Shown here: one piece after another, positions 56,374 to 64,000 of the stretch
How the letters are laid out: every line of letters starts with the position of its first letter
How positions within the stretch are numbered: position 1 is the stretch's first letter
NCBI GenBank assembly: GCA_018661465.1
Contig: JABJIC010000035.1
Coordinates: forward strand, 1-64,000
Origin: Gammaproteobacteria bacterium
GTDB lineage: Bacteria > Pseudomonadota > Gammaproteobacteria > Pseudomonadales > Pseudohongiellaceae
Length of the DNA: 64,000 nucleotides
Direction of reading: 5' to 3'
Notes under the pieces: generated by a model
The model's input: the letters and a program-made list of their open reading frames with translations, nothing else
Database searches by the model: none
What the model was told of the DNA's origin: nothing
Program-made: the position numbers and the translations under genes

Positions 56374-57303
56374 TTGCAACCAAATGTGAAACCAGTGGAT
56401 CCAGAACTTAAAAAAATCATCACTAATTTTCTTTCGGAAGAACAAACCGATGTCAGGCGTATTTTTCACGGTCGTGGCCAACGTTATCCGGGTCTCGAGC
56501 ATGTATGCGTGGATTGGTTTTCTCCCAGCGTATTGATCACTCTCTTTAACGATTACGATCAGCTTGAAGAATTAGCTTCCCATATTAATGCAGTGGACAT
56601 TCATCAGCAGGTTGGTTCCATCGTAGTTCAGAAGCGTTTTGAGAAAGGTGTTCCCGCTATTGCTTTGAAGGGAGCGATAAGTGAAGAGTTGATAGTGAGT
56701 GAAGGCGCTTTACGCTTTGAAGTCCATTTCGGCAAGCATCAAAATATCGGGCTCTTTCTTGATATGCGCTTACTGAGGGACTGGTTGCAAAAGCACAGCA
56801 AAGATAAAAACGTTCTTAATCTATTTGCTTACACATGTTCGCTATCGGTGGCAGCTCTTGCCGGTGGAGCCAGTTCGGTGACAAACGTGGATATGTCCAA
56901 ACCGAGTATTCTCTGGGGAGAAAAAAACCATCGTTTGAATAATCAGGAATCTGACAGAGTGAAATCGATTCCTCATAATATTTACAAATCATGGGGGCGA
57001 ACTCATCAATTCGGGCGCTATGACCTGGTAATCATTGACCCTCCCACCAGGCAGAAGGGTAGTTTCGACGTCACCAAGAACTATCCATCTGTCATCAAGC
57101 GAATGAGCAAACTCTGTAACCCTGGAGCGGAAATAATAGCTACGGTGAACAGTCCATTTCTAGACGAAAATTTCTTGTTGGATTTGTTTGCCAAGCATTT
57201 GCCGCAAAGCCAATTCGTTTCTACCATGGAAGTCGCTCCGGAGTTTGAAGATGCGTTTCCGGAACGGGGTTTGAAGATTTACAGGTTTAGCTATATGGCC
57301 TGA
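56374..57303 (+). CDS. class I SAM-dependent methyltransferase, RlmI/RlmK-like
   Basis: 309 residues. The Rossmann core has NVLNLFAYTCSLSVAALAGGASSVTNVDMS (motif I and II) and DLVIIDPPTRQKGSF, the DPPT replacing the usual NPPY/DPPxF of m5C or m2G RNA methyltransferases. It resembles 23S rRNA methyltransferases of the RlmI/K type but lacks a visible PUA domain at the N-terminus. Start is a TTG at 56374 with no clear ribosome site; later GTG codons are possible. Confidence 0.75.
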   Translation: MQPNVKPVDPELKKIITNFLSEEQTDVRRIFHGRGQRYPGLEHVCVDWFSPSVLITLFNDYDQLEELASHINAVDIHQQVGSIVVQKRFEKGVPAIALKGAISEELIVSEGALRFEVHFGKHQNIGLFLDMRLLRDWLQKHSKDKNVLNLFAYTCSLSVAALAGGASSVTNVDMSKPSILWGEKNHRLNNQESDRVKSIPHNIYKSWGRTHQFGRYDLVIIDPPTRQKGSFDVTKNYPSVIKRMSKLCNPGAEIIATVNSPFLDENFLLDLFAKHLPQSQFVSTMEVAPEFEDAFPERGLKIYRFSYMA

Positions 57304-57331
57304 CTTGTCGCTAATTGCGAGTCTGTAAGCC

Positions 57332-58231
57332 TTATTCTGGTTTGATTATATACAAATCTGAATTTATATAATCAAGCACCTTGTCTGCCGTGTTTCCAAT
57401 AATGGCTTCCGAAATTCTGGACCGGGAAAGGGCGCCCAGTACTACAATGTCTGCCGCTATAGATTTTTGTGTTTTCAATATGGCGTTTGCAGGAGTCTCG
57501 TCAATCAAATGAATATTGTCTTCTGCAATTTCATATTCTGACAATAATTGATCCATCGCTTGATTGTGATTGCTGTGAATTTCTTCGATGTTAGCGAAAG
57601 GACGAGCTGTTCCGGAATAGGCATGAACAACATGTAACTCGCCATCGATATTTGCCACTGTAGATGCTGCGATGCCTAGTATCTGATGATCGAGTCCCTG
57701 TGGTTTATGATGAGCATGAACCGGGTCTACGGCGGCCATCACCTTGCAATGCTCTGACCAGGGTCTTTCTTTTATTAATAAAAGAGGTTTTTTGCAGGTT
57801 TTAACCAATTGCCAGCTATCATGGGAAAGATTGTGTTGTTCCGTGCTGCGCTGGGTATGTACGTGCTGGACCACCAGGTCTACATCCAGATCAATGGCTT
57901 CTTTGGCTATTTGCTCAAACCTTGGATAGGTCCAGTGAACGCGACAATCTACCTTGTATCCATTTTTACTTAGAGTGTCAGCAAATACCTGCAGGCGAGA
58001 TTCCATTTCAGCGCAAAACTGTTTGCGCTGAACCAGGGCTTCAGGGCCGAAATTGGAATAATTGTCATGCAGGTATTCTTCGAAGCCGCATCCTACAAGG
58101 AAAATTTCTGCATCCTTGTTGTGGCTGATCATTTCCAGAGATTTCTTGATCTCTGAAGGTTGATGGCTGGGATCATCGCGGTAATCGTTGTACACATCCA
58201 ATACGATCAGGATTTTACTAATTGATGACAT
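57332..58231 (-). CDS. uspE: tandem universal stress protein, UspE type
   Basis: 299 residues with two Usp domains: the first from KILIVLDVYND, the second from KVMAAVDPVHAHH, ending VVLGALSRSRISEAIIGNTADKVLDYINSDLYIIKPE (as adjoining motifs), which matches E. coli UspE closely. UspE responds to starvation and oxidative stress and affects motility and adhesion. The ATG at 58231 is preferred to 58261 because it gives the family N-terminus and lies nearer a purine-rich stretch. Confidence 0.9.
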   Translation of the reverse strand: MSSISKILIVLDVYNDYRDDPSHQPSEIKKSLEMISHNKDAEIFLVGCGFEEYLHDNYSNFGPEALVQRKQFCAEMESRLQVFADTLSKNGYKVDCRVHWTYPRFEQIAKEAIDLDVDLVVQHVHTQRSTEQHNLSHDSWQLVKTCKKPLLLIKERPWSEHCKVMAAVDPVHAHHKPQGLDHQILGIAASTVANIDGELHVVHAYSGTARPFANIEEIHSNHNQAMDQLLSEYEIAEDNIHLIDETPANAILKTQKSIAADIVVLGALSRSRISEAIIGNTADKVLDYINSDLYIIKPE

Positions 58232-58459
58232 GTCCTGTCTTTCTCCTTCGGTGAGCTTCATTTTGCAGCCAAAAATCGATATTTGCGGCAGTTCTCAGCT
58301 AAATATCCACTGAACGGTAGGCTTTTGCAATTACATGATGAAAAATCTACTTGCTAGATGGGCGATGATTTGAAATATTGTCCCTATGACGCTTAGCTTT
58401 TCCCGGATTTGTAGTGCAGATCTGAGGGATTACAAAACTGTCCTCTGAGAGTAACCAAA

Positions 58460-58990
58460 ATGAGCAATGAAGATCAGAACACCGATGAGCTGGAAACCGG
58501 CAATGAAAGCCGGAATATTGAGGATGATGCCGATCTGAAAGGTGCAGGAGTTAAGTATCCTCCACCGATAGTTTTCCTGATGATCATTTTGTTGGGCGGC
58601 GGATTGGACTATCTATGGCCGATAGGAATGGGGGTGTCAGGTAATGGCGCTCTGGTTGGAGGTGTATTGATTCTTGTTGGTGCGACTATAGCTATCCTGG
58701 TGAATGCTGAATTCAAGAGAAGAAATACAGCGATCGAGCCTTGGAAGCCGACTACTAGTATAGTTACTGACGGCTTTTATGCCTGGTCTAGAAATCCAAT
58801 CTATTTGGGTTTCTGTATGCTCAGCATTGGCATTGGCATCGCGCTCAATAGTTTTTGGATATTCATAAGCTTTATACCCGGTGCACTAGCGGTTCAAATT
58901 ATTGCCATTAACAAAGAAGAAGAATACCTGGAAGCGAAGTTCGGACAGGAATACCTGGACTACAAGAATAAGGTCAGACGCTGGCTTTAG
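58460..58990 (+). CDS. isoprenylcysteine methyltransferase-family membrane protein
   Basis: 176 residues. An acidic N-terminus (about 1-30) precedes four hydrophobic segments. NAEFKRRNTAIEPWKPTTSIVTDGFYAWSRNPIYLGF and EEEYLEAKFGQEYLDYKNKVRRW are the ICMT/PEMT-like signature of small bacterial methyltransferases. Bacterial members usually have unknown substrates. Confidence 0.88.
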   Translation: MSNEDQNTDELETGNESRNIEDDADLKGAGVKYPPPIVFLMIILLGGGLDYLWPIGMGVSGNGALVGGVLILVGATIAILVNAEFKRRNTAIEPWKPTTSIVTDGFYAWSRNPIYLGFCMLSIGIGIALNSFWIFISFIPGALAVQIIAINKEEEYLEAKFGQEYLDYKNKVRRWL

Positions 58991-59020
58991 GATCCGCGGC
59001 TTCTGAGTCTGGAAAAGTTT

Positions 59021-59962
59021 CTAAAACTTATATCCCCAACGCATCATCTCGGCACATTTGCTTAGAGCGACTTTTGCCTCGTCGAGAAAGCCCGGCATTG
59101 TGATGAATCCGTGGATCATTCCCGGGTAGTGCTTGAATTGCACTGCAACCTCTTCCTGCATTAATTTTATGGTGTAGCCCTTATTTTCATCCTGAAGTGG
59201 ATCGAAGCCTGCCGAGAGAATGAAGCTTGCAGGTAATCCTTTAATCAATTCCTTTGGTGCGGCCAGTGGCGTAGCCTGCCATTGCATGAAGTCAGCATCC
59301 AGTGGAAAGTAGTGCTTGTAAAACCAATTAATGAGATCAGTTGTTAATCTGTAACCTTGTCCAAATGTTTGATGGGAAGGGAATGAGCAAGACATATCCA
59401 TCCCAGGATAGATCAGCAGTTGGAACGCTAGTTGAGGACTTCCAGCCTCGACGGATTTAAGGCCGACAACAGCTGCCAATGTGCCGCCTGCACTGTCTCC
59501 ACCAACTCCGACCTGAGTAGGATCCCCACCCAGTAACTCTGCATTTTCTACGGCCCAAAGAGTTGCGGCCCAGGCATCTTCGACAGCCGCGGGATACTTG
59601 TGTTCAGGAGCCAGGCGGTAGTCTACTGAAATGACAATGGTTTCAGCTTCGACACAGAGAGTTCGGCAAACGACATCATGACTATCGAGAGACCCTATGG
59701 TGAATCCACCGCCATGAAAGTAGACGAGAATAGGCAGGTCTGCCACATCGTTGGGGCGATAAAGCCTCGCAGCTAATTCTGTTTCCGGTCCTGGAATTGC
59801 GATGTTTTTCACTTCAGCTGGCTGTGGCGGGTTACCTTTCGCCAATTCACTGGCCTGATCATAAAGCTTCCTAGCCTCAACAGGGGAAACCGTATGAAAA
59901 GCTGGAGCTCCGGACTCTTCAATTCTGTCCAGTAGCGCTTGGGCTTGTGGGTCGAGTGACAT
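59021..59962 (-). CDS. alpha/beta hydrolase of the hormone-sensitive lipase family
   Basis: 313 residues. LVYFHGGGFTIGSLDSHD (oxyanion hole HGGG), the nucleophile motif GDSAGGTLAAV, ASFILSAGFDPLQDE and YPGMIHGFITM give the Ser-Asp-His triad of the HSL family. No signal peptide, so probably a cytoplasmic short-chain esterase. Convergent with the ICMT-like gene. Confidence 0.92.
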   Translation of the reverse strand: MSLDPQAQALLDRIEESGAPAFHTVSPVEARKLYDQASELAKGNPPQPAEVKNIAIPGPETELAARLYRPNDVADLPILVYFHGGGFTIGSLDSHDVVCRTLCVEAETIVISVDYRLAPEHKYPAAVEDAWAATLWAVENAELLGGDPTQVGVGGDSAGGTLAAVVGLKSVEAGSPQLAFQLLIYPGMDMSCSFPSHQTFGQGYRLTTDLINWFYKHYFPLDADFMQWQATPLAAPKELIKGLPASFILSAGFDPLQDENKGYTIKLMQEEVAVQFKHYPGMIHGFITMPGFLDEAKVALSKCAEMMRWGYKF

Positions 59963-60088
59963 ATTGAATCTCTCTTATGCCGATGAGTGGTTCTTCTGCT
60001 TAAGGAAAATCATTATTAATTGCTTTAATACTAGTAGCAAGAGAACATTAATGCAGTCTTTAATGCGATTGAGTAGCAGGTGTAGTTC

Positions 60089-61627
60089 ATGGAGGATTTG
60101 ACTCCAATAATTATCGGAGGAGGGCAATTCACTCAGAAGGGTGTAGATCCTCTCCTCGCTCATCCGCCGATGGGTATCGCTGCCGAAGCGGCGAAGGCGG
60201 CTCTGGCTGATACGGGTCAGGGGGAAGTATTAGCGAAGTTGATTGATACTCTTCTTGTTATTCGAATATTCCCCGACTCCAGCAATCGGCCTCGAATGCA
60301 AATTCCTTTCGGAAGGGCCGAAAATCCGCCTCGTGCTGTCGCCCGGAGAATTGGTGCGAATCCTGTAAATGCTATCTATGGAAATGTAGGTGGTAATACA
60401 CCTCAAAAGTACATCAGTGAAATGGCAGAACGGATCGCTTCCGGGGACGTAGAGGTCGCTCTGCTCACCGGATCTGAAGCAATTGAGACAGCACGGACAG
60501 CAATTCGAAACAACATCCAGCTAGATTGGCAAGAAGACGATAGTGGTTCACTGGAAGATCGCGGGATTGGAGAGACAATGATGACTCCCCATGAATTTGC
60601 TCATGGCATCGGTATTCCAATTCAAACTTATCCGCTTTTCGAAAATGCGATTCGAGGGCAGCTAGGCCATTCGGTCGAGGAACACATGCTCGCAATGGGA
60701 GAGCTGTTCGCGCCATTCTCAGAAATTGCTGCGGATAACCCCTATTCCTCATACGGCGTTCGGCGTAGTGCCGAGGACCTTGCTACTGTTACAAAGGAAA
60801 ATCGTTTTATTGGTTTTCCCTATCCAAAGTGGATGAATGCCATGGATGGAGTTAATCAGGGAGCCGCCGTAGTGATGACCTCTGTGGCCAGAGCAAAAGA
60901 GTTAGGCGTGGATCCTTCGCGATGGATATTTCTCCACGGATGCAGTGAAGCCAACGAAAAAATACTGATCAGCGAAAGAGTGAATTACTATTCGTCTCCG
61001 GCTATCGCCGCAAATTCCGCTCAGGCTCTGGACATGGCGGGAAAATCGATTAAAGACATCGCTCATATCGACATCTATTCTTGTTTTCCTTCGGCGGTGG
61101 AAATCTCTGCTCGGGAGCTGGGCTTGGAACTGGACGATTTCAGAGGCTTTACCGTAACCGGTGGATTGCCATTTTTCGGTGGGCCCGGAAATAACTATTC
61201 CATGCATGCAATTGCAAGCATGATTCCTTTGCTTAGAAACAAGCCGAAGGATTTCGGCCTCGTTACTGCGAATGGGGGTTATCTGTCAAAACATGCTACG
61301 GGAATCTATTCTGCCACTCCCGCTGTTGGAAACTGGGAAAAGGGAAGTTCAGTTAACATTCAGCAGAGCATTAATTCCATGACCGGCCCGGAGTTCACAG
61401 AAACCCCATCTGGCAGCGGCACTATAGAAACTTATACTGTGGTTTTCAGAAAAGGCAATCCTGAGAAAGGAATTATTATCGGTAGGCTTGGACAATGCGG
61501 TCGCCGATTTATTGCCAATACTCCGATTGATGATCGCAATCTGAATTTAATGTTGGAATCTGATTGCCTGGGAGTAAGCGGCGAAGTGACGAGCAACAAT
61601 GGGCTTAATACGTTCACCTTCAACTGA
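60089..61627 (+). CDS. thiolase-like (acetyl-CoA acetyltransferase family) protein without the catalytic Cys
   Basis: 512 residues. The thiolase fold is recognisable: PIIIGGGQFTQKG at the start, EMAERIASGDVEVALLTGSEA, VNQGAAVVMTSVARAKELG and the C-terminal thiolase half YSCFPSAVEISARELGLELDDFRGF followed by GGLPFFGGPGNNYSMHAI. Where thiolases carry the nucleophile Cys (CxSG) this has GGNTPQKY, and the usual GHP is GGPGNN. A further C-terminal part (about 420-512) resembles an added OB-like domain. It is probably a degradative or non-catalytic SCP-x-like protein. AGGTG ribosome site before the ATG. Confidence 0.8.
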   Translation: MEDLTPIIIGGGQFTQKGVDPLLAHPPMGIAAEAAKAALADTGQGEVLAKLIDTLLVIRIFPDSSNRPRMQIPFGRAENPPRAVARRIGANPVNAIYGNVGGNTPQKYISEMAERIASGDVEVALLTGSEAIETARTAIRNNIQLDWQEDDSGSLEDRGIGETMMTPHEFAHGIGIPIQTYPLFENAIRGQLGHSVEEHMLAMGELFAPFSEIAADNPYSSYGVRRSAEDLATVTKENRFIGFPYPKWMNAMDGVNQGAAVVMTSVARAKELGVDPSRWIFLHGCSEANEKILISERVNYYSSPAIAANSAQALDMAGKSIKDIAHIDIYSCFPSAVEISARELGLELDDFRGFTVTGGLPFFGGPGNNYSMHAIASMIPLLRNKPKDFGLVTANGGYLSKHATGIYSATPAVGNWEKGSSVNIQQSINSMTGPEFTETPSGSGTIETYTVVFRKGNPEKGIIIGRLGQCGRRFIANTPIDDRNLNLMLESDCLGVSGEVTSNNGLNTFTFN

Positions 61628-61670
61628 CTTTAAGCTATGGTTAAGGAAATGAAAATGAAGTCTAAAGCTA

Positions 61671-61709
61671 GTGCTGAAAGATGGTGCTGAAAGATGGTGC
61701 TGAAATATA
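61671..61709. repeat. three tandem 13-bp repeats
   Basis: GTGCTGAAAGATG at 61671-61683 and 61684-61696, then GTGCTGAAATATA at 61697-61709, in the gap after the thiolase-like gene. Confidence 0.85.
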
Positions 61710-61762
61710 GTGCCTAACTAGAGTGTCGAAATATAAAGTTACGTAACAAAATGGAGTAGGAA

Positions 61763-62731
61763 ATGTCCGCAGATCAACAGAAGAAAATTAATTCAGGATT
61801 TGGAGCGAAATCGGAGCCAAGCGAGGTTTTGGAAGGAAAAGATTTGACCGGTAAAGTGGCGATCGTCACCGGCGGGTATTCAGGAATCGGTCTTGAGACT
61901 ACCAGAGCGCTCTGTGCTGCAGGGGCGAAGGTCTATGTGCCCGTGAGGACGCCGGCAAAAGCCAAAGAAAATCTAGCTGACATAGAAGGTGAGGTTATAG
62001 TGGACGCAATGGATCTGGCTGATTTGCCCAGTGTAGAGGCCTATGTAAAGTCCATTGCAGACCGGGAATCTTCTATAGATATACTTATAAACAATGCGGG
62101 AATCATGGCCTGTCCGGAGTCCAGAATAGGCAATAACTGGGAGTCCCAGTTTGCGGTTAATCACCTCGGCCACTTTGTTCTGACTACAGGTTTGTTACCT
62201 CAACTTATCGCTGAGGGTGGCGCCAGAGTGGTTTGTCTATCTTCAACCGCTCACCGTCGCTCCGATGTTCTCTGGGATGATATCCATTTCCTGAATCAGC
62301 CGTATGAGAAGTGGACTGCCTATGCCCAGGCGAAGACAGCCAACGCGCTTTTCGCTCTCGGTCTTGATACGAAATATGGGGATCAGGGTGTAAAGGCCTT
62401 CTCAGTTCATCCAGGGGGGATACTTACACCACTGCAGCGACACCTTCCTGTGGAAGAAATGGTGGCTCTAGGCTGGACAGATGCCGAAGGCAATATTTCA
62501 GAGCAAGCAGCTGCCATGTTCAAAACTACCACTCAGGGTTGTACTACCAGTCTATGGGCTGCTACTAGTGAGTCCCTGGCTGATCTGGGTGGTCTGTATT
62601 GCGAAGACTGTGATGTAGCAGACCTCGCTGGCGAGGACTCGCCAAGCTTCTTTGGGGTTTCTCCATGGGCAGTAAATGAAGACAGTGCTCAGAAACTATG
62701 GTCAATGACAGAAGAAATGTTGTCCTTATAA
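61763..62731 (+). CDS. short-chain dehydrogenase/reductase, retinol-dehydrogenase-like
   Basis: 322 residues. VAIVTGGYSGIGLETTRAL (NAD(P) binding), NNAGIMACP, the catalytic Ser in CLSSTAHRR and YAQAK (Tyr and Lys) are in place. The length and N-terminal extension suit the wider SDR oxidoreductases. ATG with GGAGTAGGAA upstream. It lies 23 nt before gap on the same strand. Confidence 0.92.
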   Translation: MSADQQKKINSGFGAKSEPSEVLEGKDLTGKVAIVTGGYSGIGLETTRALCAAGAKVYVPVRTPAKAKENLADIEGEVIVDAMDLADLPSVEAYVKSIADRESSIDILINNAGIMACPESRIGNNWESQFAVNHLGHFVLTTGLLPQLIAEGGARVVCLSSTAHRRSDVLWDDIHFLNQPYEKWTAYAQAKTANALFALGLDTKYGDQGVKAFSVHPGGILTPLQRHLPVEEMVALGWTDAEGNISEQAAAMFKTTTQGCTTSLWAATSESLADLGGLYCEDCDVADLAGEDSPSFFGVSPWAVNEDSAQKLWSMTEEMLSL

Positions 62732-62753
62732 GTTTTACCAGAGGAGTTATGTT

Positions 62754-63779
62754 ATGACTGGGTCTAAACCGAAAGTTGCCATCAACGGATTCGGCCGAAT
62801 AGGCAGAACTATAATGCGCATTGCAAAACTTCGAGGTGATTTCGATGTTGTTGCCGTGAATGATCTGGCTAGCCCTGATCAGCTTTCTTATGCATTCAAA
62901 TACGACAGTACTCACGGGCTCTATCCCGGTGAAGTGAGTTCCCGCGACGACATCATTGAAATTGATGGTGATGAATTCAAGGTATTGTGTGAGAGAGATC
63001 CGGCAAAACTGCCCTGGAAAGAATTAGGAGTGGACTATGTCATCGAAAGTTCAGGAGCTTTCCGGCACCTGACTGATTTGCAGAAACATATTGATGCTGG
63101 TGCCAAGAGAGTAATTTTGACGGTGCCTTGCAAAGACCCACTTGATGCCACTCTGGTAGCTGGTGTCAATGACCACGTGGTAACGGAATCCAGCTGGATA
63201 ATTAGTAATGCGAGCTGTACAACTAATTGTGCGGCGCCGTTGGCTAAAGTCCTGCATGATAATTTTGGTATTCGCAGAGGCTTGCTAACTACGGTGCATG
63301 CCTATACATCGAATCAACGACTAATCGACTCTCCTCATTCCGGTGATAAGCGTCGTTCTCGCAATGCAGCCACAAATATAGTTCCAACTTCTACTGGTGC
63401 TGCCAAGGCAATAGGAATAGTTATACCCGAATTGAAAGGTAGATTGGACGGCATGGCTATGCGGGTGCCGGTTCCCGATGGCAGTATTGTCGATATGGTT
63501 GTGGAGCTGGAAAAAGACGCTAGTGTAGAAGCTATAAATCAGGCGATGAAAGCGGCGGCAGAAGGCCCGATGAAGGGCATACTGTCCTATTCCGAGGCAG
63601 CTATCGTAAGCAGTGACATTATAGGCAATACCCATTCCTCAATTTTTGATGCACCACTAACTCAGGTTCTTGATGGTCGTATGGCCAAGGTGGTGAGTTG
63701 GTATGACAATGAATGGGGTTACAGCACCAGAGTCGAAGAACTGGTGGGACGGCTAGCTGCGATGGATGGTGTGATTTAG
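62754..63779 (+). CDS. gap: glyceraldehyde-3-phosphate dehydrogenase, type I
   Basis: 341 residues. NGFGRIGRTIMRIA (NAD binding), the catalytic Cys155 in SNASCTTNCAAPL and the following His in TVHAYTSNQRL are intact; SWYDNEWGYSTRVEEL ends the protein. Asp37 (VNDLA) is in the place usual for NAD-preferring enzymes. It interconverts glyceraldehyde-3-phosphate and 1,3-bisphosphoglycerate. GAGGAG ribosome site 8 nt before the ATG. Confidence 0.96.
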   Translation: MTGSKPKVAINGFGRIGRTIMRIAKLRGDFDVVAVNDLASPDQLSYAFKYDSTHGLYPGEVSSRDDIIEIDGDEFKVLCERDPAKLPWKELGVDYVIESSGAFRHLTDLQKHIDAGAKRVILTVPCKDPLDATLVAGVNDHVVTESSWIISNASCTTNCAAPLAKVLHDNFGIRRGLLTTVHAYTSNQRLIDSPHSGDKRRSRNAATNIVPTSTGAAKAIGIVIPELKGRLDGMAMRVPVPDGSIVDMVVELEKDASVEAINQAMKAAAEGPMKGILSYSEAAIVSSDIIGNTHSSIFDAPLTQVLDGRMAKVVSWYDNEWGYSTRVEELVGRLAAMDGVI

Positions 63780-63816
63780 AAGAAGGCCTTGGGTCATATT
63801 GCGTAAATATCGATTG

Positions 63817-64000
63817 ATGAATTTTACAGATAAAACAGTATTGGTAACTGGCGGCTCTCGCGGCATCGGCCGGGCAATAGCTCAAGGCTTTGCCGCTAGA
63901 GGTGCTCGCGTCGCAATTGTTTATCGCGACAACAAGGCTGCAGCAGATGAAGCCTTGGCGGGGTTTGACGGAGAAGGTCATATAGCAATCGCGGCCGACG
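63817..64000 (+). CDS. short-chain dehydrogenase, N-terminal part (runs off the right edge)
   Basis: 61 codons to the window end. NFTDKTVLVTGGSRGIGRAIA carries the TGxxxGIG motif, followed by ARGARVAIVYRDNKAAADEAL; FabG-like 3-oxoacyl-ACP reductase family or relative. ATG at 63817 is used; an in-frame TTG at 63799 is nearer a purine-rich AGAAGG and could be the start. It follows gap by under 40 nt. Confidence 0.85.
   Translation, partial: MNFTDKTVLVTGGSRGIGRAIAQGFAARGARVAIVYRDNKAAADEALAGFDGEGHIAIAAD

Overview
The window reads as a chromosomal segment of a heterotrophic gammaproteobacterium, probably marine. The placement is inference from gene content: a tuf-rpsJ...rplQ ribosomal cluster in gammaproteobacterial order, glpK/glpD, oligopeptidase A, a UspE-type stress protein, and sulfite/sulfane dehydrogenases with cytochromes. 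No rRNA, tRNA, intact insertion sequence, prophage or CRISPR array was seen.

Layout. (1) 1-15013: the 3' end of tuf, an unusual 0.8-kb spacer made mostly of palindromes, a strong promoter, then S10-spc-alpha genes from rpsJ to rplQ with secY and rpoA, closed by a clear terminator. (2) 15099-24101: a class V aminotransferase, an EamA transporter, a type IV pilus/type II secretion-like ATPase broken by a frameshift, a PQQ dehydrogenase, a glutathione S-transferase-like gene, and a deletion scar fusing the start of an MshM/ExeA-type ATPase to the end of a pilin-like gene. (3) 24125-28360: an LspA-like protein, a histidine phosphatase, glpK and a divergent glpD. (4) 28399-35974: a secreted propeller/metallohydrolase, oligopeptidase A, an NhaC antiporter and a secreted alpha/beta hydrolase. 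(5) 36034-53546: a redox, sulfur and metal region holding two separate molybdopterin oxidoreductase + cytochrome c pairs, CysK, glutaredoxin, a split YeeE/YedE transporter, a multicopper oxidase, His/Met-rich exported proteins, a Na/Pi symporter, a macro-domain protein and a DUF5916 outer-membrane protein. (6) 53711-64000: RecQ, an acyltransferase, an rRNA-type methyltransferase, UspE, an isoprenylcysteine methyltransferase-like protein, an HSL-type hydrolase, a thiolase-like protein without its catalytic cysteine, two SDRs (the last cut by the window edge) and GAPDH.

How genes may work together. The ribosomal block is one expression unit with internal hairpins at rpsJ/rplC and rpsQ/rplN. In region 5, genes for sulfite or sulfane oxidation sit with sulfur import (YeeE halves), cysteine synthesis and periplasmic copper proteins. 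This suggests accessory sulfur-compound and redox metabolism in the periplasm, but soxXYZAB is not in the window. Two damaged pilus/secretion loci within 7 kb suggest decay of a surface-appendage system. The points most worth a second look are the palindrome-rich tuf-rpsJ spacer, the deletion scar, the LspA-like protein lacking TM1 residues, and the thiolase-like protein without its nucleophile.
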